From: Streptomyces europaeiscabiei
GTDB taxonomy: Bacteria; Actinomycetota; Actinomycetes; Streptomycetales; Streptomycetaceae
DNA length: 64,000 nucleotides
Direction of reading: 5' to 3'
Assembly: GCF_036346855.1 (NCBI RefSeq)
Contig: NZ_CP107841.1
Location: 10,668,001-10,732,000, forward strand
Each line of letters opens with the position of its first letter. The stretch's first letter is position 1. The notes below the pieces were generated by a model. That model was not told the origin of the DNA and ran no database searches. It saw nothing but the letters and a program-made list of their open reading frames with translations. Both the position numbers and the translations under genes were made by a program. Of this stretch, positions 8,047 through 17,041 are shown one piece after another.

Positions 8047-9216
8047 TCAAGCGACGGTGCGGGCGCCGACCGGTCCACGGCGTGCGGTGCGCGGCGGGCT
8101 CTGCGCGCGGACGCCGGCCGGGTCCGCCGCCCGCTGCACGCGCCAGCCGCGGTCCTCCAGCCGGCCCGCCATGTCCTGCGCTGCGGCGGGCGCGACCATC
8201 AGTTCCACCAGGCCGCCCGGCCTGCCCGGCGGGTGGTCGACGGACAGGTCCTCGGCGGTGATGCCGAACTCGCAGGCGGTGCCCAGCAGCCGGGCCAGCT
8301 CGCCCGGCCGGTCCGCGATGAGGACGCGGACCGGGACACGGGCGCGTTCGGGCGGGCCGTGCGTGCCCGCGATGGCGTCGCGGCCGGCGAGCCCGCGGGT
8401 GAGCAGGTCGGCCAGCAGGGTCGTGCCCTGGGCGCGTTCGTCGGCGTCGACGGCGGCCAGGCCGCGCAGCGCCGCCACGGTGACCGCGAGATCCTCGGCG
8501 AGTTCGTCCAGGACGTCCGCGACCGCCGGAGCGTTGTTCTCCAGGATGTCGCCCCACAGCTGCGTGTCGCCGTCGGCGGTCCGGGTGGCTTCGCGCACGC
8601 TCCGGCCGGCCAGCCGCACCGCGTCGGCGGACAGGTGCTCCAGGCGGGCCGCGACGAGCGCGGCGACGACGTGCGGGGCGTGGGAGACGACGGCGACCGC
8701 CCGGTCGTGGGCCTCGCTGTCCATGAGGACGGGGGTGGCGCCGCACAGGGCCACCAGTTCCAGCGCCGTGTTGAGGGTGTCCCTGCCCGTGTGCGCGGAC
8801 GGGCTGAGCACCCAGGGCCGCTCCTGGAACAGCTCGGCGCGGGCGGCCAGCGGGCCGGAGTGTTCCCGTTCGGCCAGGGGGTGGCCGCCGATGAACACCG
8901 CCGGGTCCACGCCGCTGGCGGCCACCTCTCGTCCCGGCCCGGCCTTGACGCTCGCGACGTCGGTGTAACCGCGGGCGAGCCCGCGGGCGCACTGCTCGGC
9001 GAGGACGGGGCGCAGGCGTCCCGGCGCAACGGCCAGCACCGCGATGTCGGCCGGGGCGGGCGGTGTGCCGACGAGCCCCGCGCCCAGTGCCGCGGCGGTG
9101 CGTGCCGCGCACCGGTCGGTGTCGCTCAGATACACGCTCACCCCGTGCCGGGTGAGAGCCAGCGCGATGGAGGTGCCGATCACTCCCGTGCCCACCACCG
9201 CGGCGGTGCGGATCAT
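8047..9216 (-). CDS. tyrA: Prephenate dehydrogenase
   Basis: Oxidatively decarboxylates prephenate to 4-hydroxyphenylpyruvate with NAD(P)+. The 389-residue protein starts with a Rossmann motif ([15 protein letters not shown]) and has the active-site His motif [12 protein letters not shown] (about residue 122). An ACT-type regulatory domain occupies the C-terminus ([17 protein letters not shown] onward). Its ATG overlaps the aldolase stop by 4 nt. With aroC in the same operon it would channel carbon to 4-hydroxyphenylpyruvate or tyrosine, so a tyrosine-type precursor is plausible for the metabolite (inference). Confidence 0.88.
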   Translation of the reverse strand: MIRTAAVVGTGVIGTSIALALTRHGVSVYLSDTDRCAARTAAALGAGLVGTPPAPADIAVLAVAPGRLRPVLAEQCARGLARGYTDVASVKAGPGREVAASGVDPAVFIGGHPLAEREHSGPLAARAELFQERPWVLSPSAHTGRDTLNTALELVALCGATPVLMDSEAHDRAVAVVSHAPHVVAALVAARLEHLSADAVRLAGRSVREATRTADGDTQLWGDILENNAPAVADVLDELAEDLAVTVAALRGLAAVDADERAQGTTLLADLLTRGLAGRDAIAGTHGPPERARVPVRVLIADRPGELARLLGTACEFGITAEDLSVDHPPGRPGGLVELMVAPAAAQDMAGRLEDRGWRVQRAADPAGVRAQSPPRTARRGPVGARTVA

Positions 9217-10064
9217 CCGGCGCCCCCGCCGTGCGCGCCGGCGCCTCCCGGCTCCTCCTGGAGCAGGTCGGGCTGCTCGGCGACGATCTCGTCCCACAGC
9301 AGCTGGAAGCTGAACCGGCCCAGCTCCTGGTCCCCGAAGCCTTCACGGGCGGCCAGGGCCTGTTCGGGGGTGAGGGTGCGGGGGGTGCCCGCGGCCCGGG
9401 CGAGGAGCTGCACCTGGGCGCAGCTGTCGTAGCTCAGGAACCAGTGCACGGCCTCGTCCAGGGAACCGCCCACCGTGATCAGTCCGTGGTGGCGCAGCAG
9501 GACGGCACGGTTGCCGCCGAGCCGCTCGGCGATGTCACGGCCCTGGGCCGGTGTCACGCAAGGCCCGTCGTAGCGGTTGTAGAGCACCTGGCGGCCGTAG
9601 AACGCCGCCGATTCCTGGTCGATCGGTTCGAGCAGCGTGCCCAGTGCGCCCAGCGCCCGGGAGTGCGGGGTGTGGCCGTGGGCGACCGCGGTGGCGTCGG
9701 GGTGCAGCTCGTGGATCTGTGAGTGGATGACGAACGCGCTGGGGTTGACCGGGTGGTGGCCGGCCACCACGTCACCGGCGGCGTCGACGCAGATCAGGTC
9801 GGCGACGCGGACCTGCCGGAAGGAGACGCCGAAGGGATTGACCCAGAAGCGGTCTCGGTGTTCGGGGTCGCGTACGGAGATGTGGCCGGATATCCCTTCC
9901 GCGAAGCCGTACTTCCCGAACAGCCTGACGGCGGCGGCCAGCCGCTGCTTGCGGTGGCGGCGGGTCTCCTCGTACGTGGCGAAGCGCGGTTCGCCGGGAA
10001 TCGGCAGCCGGGTGGCGGTGGCGGCCAGGTAGGCGGGGCGAGGATCGGTCGCGGTCGGGCTCAT
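9213..10064 (-). CDS. Class II aldolase/adducin family protein
   Basis: 283 residues of the zinc-dependent class II aldolase/adducin fold (fuculose-phosphate aldolase type). Metal-binding histidines are visible in AHGHTPHS (about 130-137) and LLRHHGLITVGG. The SGHISVRDP and NPFGVSF segments are typical of the family. Enzymes of this type perform retro-aldol cleavage, decarboxylation or epimerisation, and the substrate cannot be read from sequence. Ribosome-binding site GGAAGGA precedes the ATG at 10064. It overlaps tyrA by ATGA and follows the flavoprotein gene by 54 nt. Confidence 0.85.
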   Translation of the reverse strand: MSPTATDPRPAYLAATATRLPIPGEPRFATYEETRRHRKQRLAAAVRLFGKYGFAEGISGHISVRDPEHRDRFWVNPFGVSFRQVRVADLICVDAAGDVVAGHHPVNPSAFVIHSQIHELHPDATAVAHGHTPHSRALGALGTLLEPIDQESAAFYGRQVLYNRYDGPCVTPAQGRDIAERLGGNRAVLLRHHGLITVGGSLDEAVHWFLSYDSCAQVQLLARAAGTPRTLTPEQALAAREGFGDQELGRFSFQLLWDEIVAEQPDLLQEEPGGAGAHGGGAG

Positions 10065-10118
10065 TGCGCGGGCGGTCCTTCCTGGGTGGCTGGGTGCGGG
10101 CGGTGTGCCGGCGCGTCG

Positions 10119-11657
10119 TCAGGCGGCGACCGGTTCGGCCTCGCTGCGGGCGGCGTCGACGGTGGCCGAGTGCTGGAGGATCGCGGTGACGATGTCCTGG
10201 CTGCGGTCGACCAGGGAGGGGATGCCGAAGGTGAAGAACAGGGCTCCGGCGGCGATGTTGCCGAGCCCGTACAGCCGCGGGTCGGGCCGCCCGTTGCTGG
10301 TGAGCCGGCTGGTGGCGCGGGCCAGCTGCAGTCCGCCGTGCGGGTGGCGGCTGACCGCGCGGGCCTTGACCAGTGAGGTCACCAGGGGCAGCGCACCGCA
10401 GGGGATGCGCCCCTCGGAGGCGTTGACGGCGCTGATCACCTTGTCGGCGCGGAAGGCGGTGCCGTCGGCGGCCAGGACGTCGAAGCCGCTCCCGTCGGCC
10501 GCGGTGATGTCGAGCAGGCCCGAGAACATCTCCAGCCGGCCCGCCTCCACCAGGCCGAGCAGGACGGTGGCGCTGGAGGGCGGCATGGGGCAGCACAGGC
10601 TCATGAGGGTGCGGTAGTGGGCGCGCAGGACCCGGACCTTGTCCTCCTCGCGCAGCAGGGGCCATACGTCGGGTCCGGTCTCCGGCACGGCGCGCTGCAG
10701 GATGCGCATGCCCACCTGCGGCGAGTCGACCTCGTCGAGCTGGCGGCGCAGCCGGTCGACCGGGTCCTCCAGGTCGACGCGGATGATCTCCTCGATGACG
10801 CCGTCGAGATCCGCGCCGGCGTCCCTGAACTCCGCCCGCAGTACGGCGGCCACGTCCTCGATGGTCAGCCGGGACCGTTCCCGGGCGGCGGTCCTCACCC
10901 GCACCGGCGTCAGGTGGCGCAGTTCGAGGGGGGTGGGCCGCTGCCGTACGCCCGGCAGCACGCCGCGCCGCGACATCAGGCTGATGGGGCCCCGGTGGCC
11001 CCGGGCGGCCAGCGACAGGACGATGTCGACGGCGGTCAGGCCGCTGCCGATGACGGCCACGTGGTCGTTCTCACCGAGCTCCGCCAGCGTGCCGGAGAGC
11101 GGGTAGGGCTCTGCGATGAAGCCGGGCGTGCCGGTGAGTCCGTAGACGTCCTTGGGGCTGTCGCCGCCGACGCACAGCACCGCGTAGTCGAAGGCCCGCG
11201 TCCGCCCCGGACCGGTGCCCAGGAGCACCTGGCCGGGCCTTCGGCCGGCGGCCTTCACGGCCTCGCCGACGATGTCGACGCGCCAGCCCCTGCCCCGCAG
11301 CCGGCCCAGGGCCGCGTACGCGGTCTCCTCCAGGTAGTCGCCGTAGACGGCGCGCGGCGCGAAGCGGGCTCCCGACAGCCGGTCGGTGCCCCGGACCACG
11401 CCGGTGACGCGGTCGTGGGCCTGCAGCCAGCGCTCGAAGTGCCCGGGGTCGCCCGCCCGTACGGACATGTCGTCGGGGGTCGCGTTCACGCGCAGGATCT
11501 CGGTGTCGATCTGGTAGGCGCGGCCGCGCCACAGATGGGGCGAGGGTTCGAACACGGTGAGGCTGCCGGGGTCGCCCTCGCTCCGGGCCAGGTTGTCGAT
11601 CAGGCAGACGGCGGCCGCACCGCCGCCGACGACGCCGATCGAGATTCCAGAGGGCAT
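10119..11657 (-). CDS. FAD/NAD(P)-binding oxidoreductase (COG4529-like)
   Basis: 512 residues from ATG 11657. It has an FAD-binding Rossmann motif at the N-terminus (IGVVGGGAAAVCLIDNLA) and a second dinucleotide motif near residue 200 (VAVIGSGLTAVDIVLSL). This two-fold layout resembles FAD-dependent N-hydroxylases and the HI0933/COG4529 flavoprotein group. It probably oxidises a cluster intermediate. First gene of the minus-strand operon that continues to 2821; an AGGTGA ribosome-binding site lies upstream. The frame stays open further upstream, but that part lacks the conserved Rossmann start. Confidence 0.82.
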   Translation of the reverse strand: MPSGISIGVVGGGAAAVCLIDNLARSEGDPGSLTVFEPSPHLWRGRAYQIDTEILRVNATPDDMSVRAGDPGHFERWLQAHDRVTGVVRGTDRLSGARFAPRAVYGDYLEETAYAALGRLRGRGWRVDIVGEAVKAAGRRPGQVLLGTGPGRTRAFDYAVLCVGGDSPKDVYGLTGTPGFIAEPYPLSGTLAELGENDHVAVIGSGLTAVDIVLSLAARGHRGPISLMSRRGVLPGVRQRPTPLELRHLTPVRVRTAARERSRLTIEDVAAVLRAEFRDAGADLDGVIEEIIRVDLEDPVDRLRRQLDEVDSPQVGMRILQRAVPETGPDVWPLLREEDKVRVLRAHYRTLMSLCCPMPPSSATVLLGLVEAGRLEMFSGLLDITAADGSGFDVLAADGTAFRADKVISAVNASEGRIPCGALPLVTSLVKARAVSRHPHGGLQLARATSRLTSNGRPDPRLYGLGNIAAGALFFTFGIPSLVDRSQDIVTAILQHSATVDAARSEAEPVAA

Positions 11658-11930
11658 GTGTCTGTCACCTATCGGTTGGCGGAGGGCTCGCTTGCGGTGG
11701 CGGGAGACGAACACGGAACGCCGGGACGTGCCCGGCGCCGGTCCGACGCACAGCGACTGTAGGAACGCACCGGGCGGTCCATTTGCCGTGCCGCGCACCG
11801 GGACTTGCCGAATCACGCCGGGACGTGCGCGCTCGCGCGCGCCGGTGAGAGGGACGTCCCGCTCCTGTGCCCCGGCGGTGCCGGGGAGCGTGCCTCACCC
11901 GTGCCGGCGGCCCCGGCAACGGCACGAAGA

Positions 11931-11958
11931 CGGCCGGCCCCTGACAAGGGACCGGCCG
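11931..11958. terminator. Strong hairpin between LysR-like gene and flavoprotein operon
   Basis: Stem CGGCCGG-c-CCCT pairs with AGGG-a-CCGGCCG with one mismatch around a 4-nt loop. It lies 55 nt past the stop of the LysR-like gene and 270 nt before the flavoprotein start. It would end the transcript coming from 12321 and isolate the operon promoter in 11658-11930. Confidence 0.65.
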
Positions 11959-12012
11959 CGGCGGGTGAGCCGGTGCAGGCAGCGGGGCGGGCAGTGCCCC
12001 TGCCCGCGCGGA

Positions 12013-12321
12013 TCACAGCAGTGCGGGCGGGCCGGCGGTACGGCGCGGGCCGTGGCCGTGCCGTGTGACCATGGCGATCTCGCGCCGGGCCGCCGCCGCT
12101 ATGTCGATGATGCGCTCGGCGTGCGGCAGCAGCCGTAACCCTGCGTCCGTGAGGGAGAGCTGGCGCCTGCTGCGGTCGAACAGCTCGGCTCCCACGGCTT
12201 CTTCGAGGTTCTTGATCTGTGTGGTCACGGTCGACTGCGCGTAGTGGAGGTTCCTGGCGGCCCGCGTGATGCTCAACTCGGTCGCCACCTCACGGAACGC
12301 GCGCAGCTGCTGCAACTGCAT
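12013..12321 (-). CDS. LysR-type DNA-binding domain without effector domain
   Basis: 102 residues. Residues 1-62 are a complete LysR winged HTH (LQQLRAFREVATELSITRAA, then QSTVTTQIKNLEEAVGAELFDR). A short linker helix follows and translation stops where the substrate-binding domain would begin (normal length about 300). No LysR effector-domain sequence is seen downstream in other frames, and a terminator hairpin follows at once. It is either a natural mini-regulator or an old truncation. Upstream DNA has an AT-rich promoter (12360-12390), which suggests it is still expressed. Confidence 0.75.
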   Translation of the reverse strand: MQLQQLRAFREVATELSITRAARNLHYAQSTVTTQIKNLEEAVGAELFDRSRRQLSLTDAGLRLLPHAERIIDIAAAARREIAMVTRHGHGPRRTAGPPALL

Positions 12322-12370
12322 GGACCAGCCCCCTTTTTCTCACACACGCACGGCGTGTTGCCGCCCAAAT

Positions 12371-12376
12371 AATATA
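12371..12376 (-). promoter_or_regulatory. -10 box of the LysR-like gene promoter
   Basis: On the minus strand TATATT lies 50 nt before the ATG at 12321 in an unusually AT-rich block (12367-12397) that includes an A8 run. AGGGGG about 9 nt before the start serves as ribosome-binding site. No clear -35 box. Confidence 0.4.
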
Positions 12377-12426
12377 CCAACCAACCCGTTTTTTTTGGGG
12401 TGCGTCGTCGGGCGGATCCGGGCACG

Positions 12427-12807
12427 TCAGTCGGACATGGCGGCCGGCGACATCAGGTCCCGGGCGATCTGGGGCAGCACCCGGTCCAGGAGTTCACTCC
12501 CGCGCACGGCGCCCTGGGCGGTGCGCGGCACCTCGTCCACGGCCACGGCATGCGCGTACAGCTCCGGCAGATTGCGCTGGCAGGCGGCGAGCACGGCCCG
12601 GCGTCCGGAGATCTCCTGGCGGGGCGTCGGCGGTACGAACGCCGCGACGACCGCACTGCCCAGTTCGGGCAGATCGGTGAGGACCACGGCGCACTCCCGT
12701 ACGCAGGACAGTTCGAGCAGCTCCCCTTCCAGGGCGAAGAACCCCCTCTCCGGATCCATCTCCTGGGCGTCCTCGAACAGGTCGGGCAGGTGCGGGGTGG
12801 CGGTCAT
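12427..12807 (-). CDS. Stand-alone C-terminal subdomain of an AMP ligase, catalytic Lys missing
   Basis: 126 residues that resemble only the small C-terminal lid of ANL ligases: the region around CVRECAVVLTDLPELGSAVVA, then VDEVPRTAQGAVRGSELLD. In active enzymes the last motif is PRTxxGKxxR; the lysine is replaced (GA). It is coupled by ATGA to the degenerate full-length ligase upstream and repeats that protein's own C-terminus in outline (the LxLPxLxxxAVV pattern). Possibly a duplicated lid acting with a neighbouring ligase, or a decayed domain. Confidence 0.6.
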   Translation of the reverse strand: MTATPHLPDLFEDAQEMDPERGFFALEGELLELSCVRECAVVLTDLPELGSAVVAAFVPPTPRQEISGRRAVLAACQRNLPELYAHAVAVDEVPRTAQGAVRGSELLDRVLPQIARDLMSPAAMSD

Positions 12808-14417
12808 GCGGAGATCTCCTGGTGCACGGTCTGCTCCAGCTGGAGGTTGAGGGTGATGATGGGGACCACCGCCTCCAGCAGCTCGGCGGTCCTGATCCGG
12901 CCGGTCGGGCTGTAGGGGATGGCGTCGACGGCGATCACATGGGCCGGGATCGACGGCACCCGGCGGGCACAGGCCGTCCTCAGGGCCGTATGGCCGGTGA
13001 CCTCGCGTCCGACGGCGACGGCGATGAACGGTACGACGAGGGCCTCGCCCCCCAGCGCGGGCAGATCGACCCGCACCACGGCGGTGTCGCGCAGACAGGG
13101 CAGGTTCAGCAGGTCCGACTCCAGACGGAACAGCGCGGCGTCCATGGCGCCGTCGCGGGCCACCGCCGTCACGCCCGAACCGCGGCCGGTCAGGACGAGC
13201 CGGCCCTGCTCGTCGAGGAGGCCGAGGTCGTCGGTCACGAGGAAGCGCTGCTGCCCTCCGCCGGTGTCGAGGGTGACGAAGGCGTCCTCGCCGTCGAGGT
13301 AACCGTCCATCACCTGGTGGCCGTGCACGGCGATACGGCCCGGTCGGCCGGCGGGCAGCACGGTGCCTGTGTCGTCGAGCACCACGACGGTGGTGCCGAG
13401 CCCCGCCCGGCCGCTGCGCGCCCGGGTGACCTGCGACTCCTCCGGAGTGAGGATCGTGACGAGGCCGGACTCGGGTGTGCTGTGGACCAGGTGCAGCACC
13501 GGGCCGAGCCGCTCCCAGGCCGCGTCGAGCGTCCAGCGCCCCAGGTGGGTGCCGGGCGTCACCACGCAGCGCAGCCGCGGGGGGTGCGCCGGGGCGTCGG
13601 AGGCCGGGTGGGCGAGCAGCGCGAGGAGCACCCCGGGGTCCAGCACCGCGGTGGTGACGCCTTCGCAGGTGAGCTGCGCGGCCAGGGCCGCGGGATCCCG
13701 CATGGCCCCCAGCACCACGGTGGCGCCGACCGCGAGCAGCGTCCGCGTCAGCTGCAGGGCCAGCGGCTGCCACGGCGGCGCGGCCACGAGATGGATGTCG
13801 TGCGCGTCGAACCCGAACTCCTCGACCAGGTCGATCAGCGCGCGGGCCTCGGCCGCGGCGGCGCGCACCGCGACGCGCGGCCGGGGCCCGCCGGGCACGA
13901 CGGTGAGCCACTCGCGGTGCAGGGGGGCGGGAAGCTGCTGCAGCGGTTCGCTTCCCAGCAGCACCGGGAAGGCGGACCGCGTTCGCGGCGCCTGGGCCGC
14001 ATGGTCGGCCAGGAGGCCGCTCTCGCCGTCCAGGACGACCCGCAGCGCCCTGTCCGCGCCCGGCCACGCGCAGCGCTCCAGCTGCGGCTGGTACTCGGGG
14101 GCGACGAACACCGCGCAGGGGCCGAGCAGTTCGAGTTCTGCCAGGAGCCGGTCCGGCTCCTGCTGCGGGTCCAGCCCCGTGCAGGGGATGCCGAGCGTGG
14201 CGCAGGCCGCCATGGCGACCGTGAGCTCCCAGCGCGGGCCGGCGAGGAAGGCCGCGCGGACCGGGCGGACGTCGGGCAGTGCGGTCACCAGACCCGCGGC
14301 GAACCGGTCCACCGCGTCGGCGAACCGCGCCCAGGACAGGCGCGTCGCTCCGTCCACGACGGCGTCGGCGTCCGGGCGGACGGCCGCGTGCCGGCGGATG
14401 TCGTCAAGCTTGATCAT
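12804..14417 (-). CDS. Degenerate AMP-dependent ligase family protein
   Basis: 537 residues with the overall ANL layout. The P-loop position reads TVVPGGPRPRVAV (about 172-184), lacking the Ser/Gly/Lys pattern. The A5 region is HSTPESG. The TDDLGLLDEQGRLVLTGR segment and hinge remain. The A10 motif is SPTGRIRT, with Arg for the catalytic Lys. Adenylation is therefore doubtful; a role in acyl binding or transfer is possible. ATG at 14417 is preceded by GGAG and by operator B (14487-14504), so it is probably under butyrolactone control. The downstream gene overlaps by ATGA. Confidence 0.7.
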   Translation of the reverse strand: MIKLDDIRRHAAVRPDADAVVDGATRLSWARFADAVDRFAAGLVTALPDVRPVRAAFLAGPRWELTVAMAACATLGIPCTGLDPQQEPDRLLAELELLGPCAVFVAPEYQPQLERCAWPGADRALRVVLDGESGLLADHAAQAPRTRSAFPVLLGSEPLQQLPAPLHREWLTVVPGGPRPRVAVRAAAAEARALIDLVEEFGFDAHDIHLVAAPPWQPLALQLTRTLLAVGATVVLGAMRDPAALAAQLTCEGVTTAVLDPGVLLALLAHPASDAPAHPPRLRCVVTPGTHLGRWTLDAAWERLGPVLHLVHSTPESGLVTILTPEESQVTRARSGRAGLGTTVVVLDDTGTVLPAGRPGRIAVHGHQVMDGYLDGEDAFVTLDTGGGQQRFLVTDDLGLLDEQGRLVLTGRGSGVTAVARDGAMDAALFRLESDLLNLPCLRDTAVVRVDLPALGGEALVVPFIAVAVGREVTGHTALRTACARRVPSIPAHVIAVDAIPYSPTGRIRTAELLEAVVPIITLNLQLEQTVHQEISA

Positions 14418-14486
14418 GTGGCTTCTCCGTGGTGGGTGAGCCCCTGCTTCAACGCGGGCCCCCGCGGAGCCCGACCCCAGAAAAAC

Positions 14487-14504
14487 AAACCCGCATGCGG
14501 GTTT
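14487..14504. promoter_or_regulatory. Autoregulator-responsive-element-like operator B (divergent promoter)
   Basis: AAACCCGCATGCGGGTTT is a perfect 18-bp palindrome between the ligase gene (minus) and the shikimate kinase gene (plus). On the minus strand TTGAAA lies just upstream, with the palindrome filling the 17-bp spacer to TTTTTC. It shares GCATGCGGGTTTGTTTTT with operator C, which precedes the receptor gene. Confidence 0.75.
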
Positions 14505-14625
14505 TCAAGTGGCATCGGAAAGTGTGATGAGAGGCCACTGCTGTGTCAGGTGGCACTGCCGTCACGCACCCGCGGCCCCGCACAATCCCGGCGTCGGCAC
14601 ACCGCTCCCCTCCCGGAGGCCCCCC

Positions 14626-15441
14626 TTGTCGGACGACCGGCCCGCCCCCCACCCCCACGCCACCGCGCCCCGCCCGTCGGCGGGGCCCCACCCGCCGACG
14701 GGCGCCCGTCCGCCGCGCCCCCACGGCGAGGAGCGCGGCCCGCACGGTCCGCGCACGGCCCCCCGCGCCGACGTCGCCACCGCACCCGAGGCCGGCACCG
14801 CGCCCCTGCGCCGGGCGCCCGGACACGTCGGCGAACCGCCCGCCACGGCCCCGGACCGATCAGGGCCCGCAGCAGCCGACGGGCCCGGCTCCCGTCGCTC
14901 CCGGCGGGCACGGGGGCAGGCCGGCGTGAGGCCCGTCGCGGTACTGGTGGGGCTGCCCGGGGCGGGCAAGTCGACCGTCGGGCGCCTGATGGCCGACCGG
15001 CTCGGGGTCGCTTTCCGCGACACCGACGACGACATCGAGCACCGCACCGGACGGTCCGTCGCGGAGATCTTCGCCTCCGCCGGTGAACGGCGTTTCCGCG
15101 AACTGGAAAGGGCCGCGGTCCGCGCCGCACTCGCCGAGCACGACGGTGTCCTGGCACTGGGCGGGGGAGCCGTCATCGACCCGGCCACGCGCACGCTGCT
15201 CAGAAACGGCCCGGTGGTCCACGTCGACGCCGACGTCCAGGAGGTGCTGGACCGCGGGGGCGCCGTCGCGGGGCGCCCTCTGCTGAACGGCGACGCCGCC
15301 GCCCGGCTGCGGGAGCTGGCCGTGAGGCGTGCACCGCTCTACCGCGAGGTCGCCCGCGTGACGGTGGGCGTCCGGGGCAGGAGCGCCGCGCAGGTCACCC
15401 GGGCGGCACTCGCCGCGCTCGGGCTCCATCCGGCCGCCTGA
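14626..15441 (+). CDS. aroK: Shikimate kinase with Pro/Arg-rich N-terminal extension
   Basis: Phosphorylates shikimate at O3 using ATP. The kinase core covers the last 171 residues: Walker A GLPGAGKST, the shikimate-binding RDTDDDIEHRTG segment, GGGAV and RPLL. The core could start at a GTG at 14926, which would match the usual family length. I prefer the TTG at 14626 because GGAGG lies 6 nt upstream, whereas 14926 has only a moderate site. That adds about 100 residues of low-complexity Pro/Arg/Ala sequence. With aroC and tyrA it supplies the chorismate branch. Promoter region contains operator B. Confidence 0.82.
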   Translation: MSDDRPAPHPHATAPRPSAGPHPPTGARPPRPHGEERGPHGPRTAPRADVATAPEAGTAPLRRAPGHVGEPPATAPDRSGPAAADGPGSRRSRRARGQAGVRPVAVLVGLPGAGKSTVGRLMADRLGVAFRDTDDDIEHRTGRSVAEIFASAGERRFRELERAAVRAALAEHDGVLALGGGAVIDPATRTLLRNGPVVHVDADVQEVLDRGGAVAGRPLLNGDAAARLRELAVRRAPLYREVARVTVGVRGRSAAQVTRAALAALGLHPAA

Positions 15442-15820
15442 CACCCGGCCGGGCACGCCGGCCGCCCGGTCTCCGCGGTGAGTGCCGGGGCCGGACGTGG
15501 TCGCGGGCGCCCGCCGCCGGCCGGCGCATCCCGCGGCGAAACCCGTTCACCTGTTCCTTGCGAGGAGGCCCCGGCGTTCACGCCGGGGAGGGATCGCATC
15601 CGGGTGTCGCGACGCGGAGCGTCGCCGCGTCAGGTTCGGGGCGCGGAGCGCCCGTGCCGCTGTCGGCATCGTCGAGGTGGATGCGAACGTGTGTTCCTGC
15701 GGTCGCTGGTCGGGGTGGTGGCTGGGGGATCGGGGTGCGTTTGTGCGGCTGTCGTACGTATGGTCCTTCGCGGGGTTCGGGGCGGCACGGTGTCCCGGCC
15801 GGGGAGCGTGAGGGGGCGAG

Positions 15821-17041
15821 ATGGCGCAGGTGGCGGCGGCTGCGGAGGCCGGGCAGGCCCGTTACACGTACCGGCTGCGCGTGTCGTGCGCCGCCCGTAC
15901 CGCGCTGGTGGTGGAGTGGGGCCGATGCCGCTGGGTGTGGAACGAGTGCGTCGCCAAGTCCAGGGCCGTACACCTGCGCAACAAGGTCACCGGCGGGAAG
16001 GCCACGTGCGGTCCGGCTCAGCTCGACCGGATGCTGACCGAGGCCCGCGCCCGTACGCCGTGGCTGCGTGCGGGCTCCTCGGTTGTCCAGCAGCAGGTCG
16101 TCCGCGACTTCGGCCGCTCCCGCGCCAAGGCACACAAGGACATCGACAAGCGCCTGCCCATGACGCGCCGGGCCGGGATGCCCACGTACAAGAAAATGCG
16201 CGAGGCGCTGCCGACCCTCAACTACACGCGGCGCGGGTTCCGGCTGAAGGACGGCCGGCTGCATCTGGCGGGCGGCATCGTCCTGACGGTGGTGTGGTCG
16301 CGGGAACTGCCGGCGGAGCCGTCCTCGGTGCGCGTGTACCAGGACAGCCTCGGGCACTGGTACGGCTCGTTCGTCGTCCCCGCCCAGGTCCAGCCCCTGC
16401 CGGAGACCGGCCGCGCACTCGGCGTCGACTGGGGTGTGAGGGAGACCGCGACCACCACGTCCGACGCGCACGACCTGCCCCACGCCGGGCGCGGCAGGAA
16501 GGCGAAGGCGCAGCTGACCCGGTACGACCGGATGATGGCCCGCCGCAGGCCGGAGAAGGGCAAGCCCGGATCGAAGGGCTACCGCGAGGCGAAGAAACTG
16601 CGGGCGAAGGCGCACAAGAAGGTCGCCAGGCAGCGTGCGGACACCGGCCGTAAGTGGGCCAAGAAGGTGGTCCGCGACCACGACGCCATCGCGGTCGAGG
16701 ACTTCCGCCCGAAGTTCCTGGCCAGGACCACCATGGCTCGCAAGGCCGCCGACGCCGCGATCGGCGCCACCAAGGCCGCCCTGATCGAGATGGGCCGCAA
16801 GCACGGGCGGGACATCCGCCTCGTCCACCCCGCGCACACCACGATGGACTGCGCGCACTGCGATGCGAGAGCCAAGCGTCGTCTGCCGCTGGGTGAGCGC
16901 ACCTACACCTGCACCGCGTGCGGAAATGTGTCCCCACGGGACAAGAACTCCGCACGCGTCATGCTCGTCCGGGCTGGTCTCAACCCGGCTGGTGCCGATG
17001 GCGGAAGACCTCCTGGAGCGCTGCTCCAGGAGGCAGCCTGA
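15821..17041 (+). CDS. tnpB: TnpB RNA-guided endonuclease (IS605 OrfB family)
   Basis: 406 residues. The N-terminal HTH_OrfB region (WVWNECV) is followed by a RuvC-like nuclease with Asp in ALGVDWG, Glu in IAVEDF and the final Asp in SPRDKNSARVML. The zinc finger is C-x2-C (CAHC) and C-x2-C (CTAC). All catalytic positions appear intact. TnpB uses an omega-RNA made from the element's 3' end to cut the empty donor site. GGGGGCGAG precedes the ATG. Confidence 0.92.
   Translation: MAQVAAAAEAGQARYTYRLRVSCAARTALVVEWGRCRWVWNECVAKSRAVHLRNKVTGGKATCGPAQLDRMLTEARARTPWLRAGSSVVQQQVVRDFGRSRAKAHKDIDKRLPMTRRAGMPTYKKMREALPTLNYTRRGFRLKDGRLHLAGGIVLTVVWSRELPAEPSSVRVYQDSLGHWYGSFVVPAQVQPLPETGRALGVDWGVRETATTTSDAHDLPHAGRGRKAKAQLTRYDRMMARRRPEKGKPGSKGYREAKKLRAKAHKKVARQRADTGRKWAKKVVRDHDAIAVEDFRPKFLARTTMARKAADAAIGATKAALIEMGRKHGRDIRLVHPAHTTMDCAHCDARAKRRLPLGERTYTCTACGNVSPRDKNSARVMLVRAGLNPAGADGGRPPGALLQEAA

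Noticed and set aside
6630..8078. Chorismate synthase with long N-terminal extension from 8078
   Set aside because: The extension is translated repeat sequence; TTG 7814 has a ribosome-binding site and gives the normal length.
12360..12400. Possible fourth receptor operator before the LysR-like gene
   Set aside because: Only a loose CCAACCAACCCG half-site; the GCATGC core and symmetry are absent.
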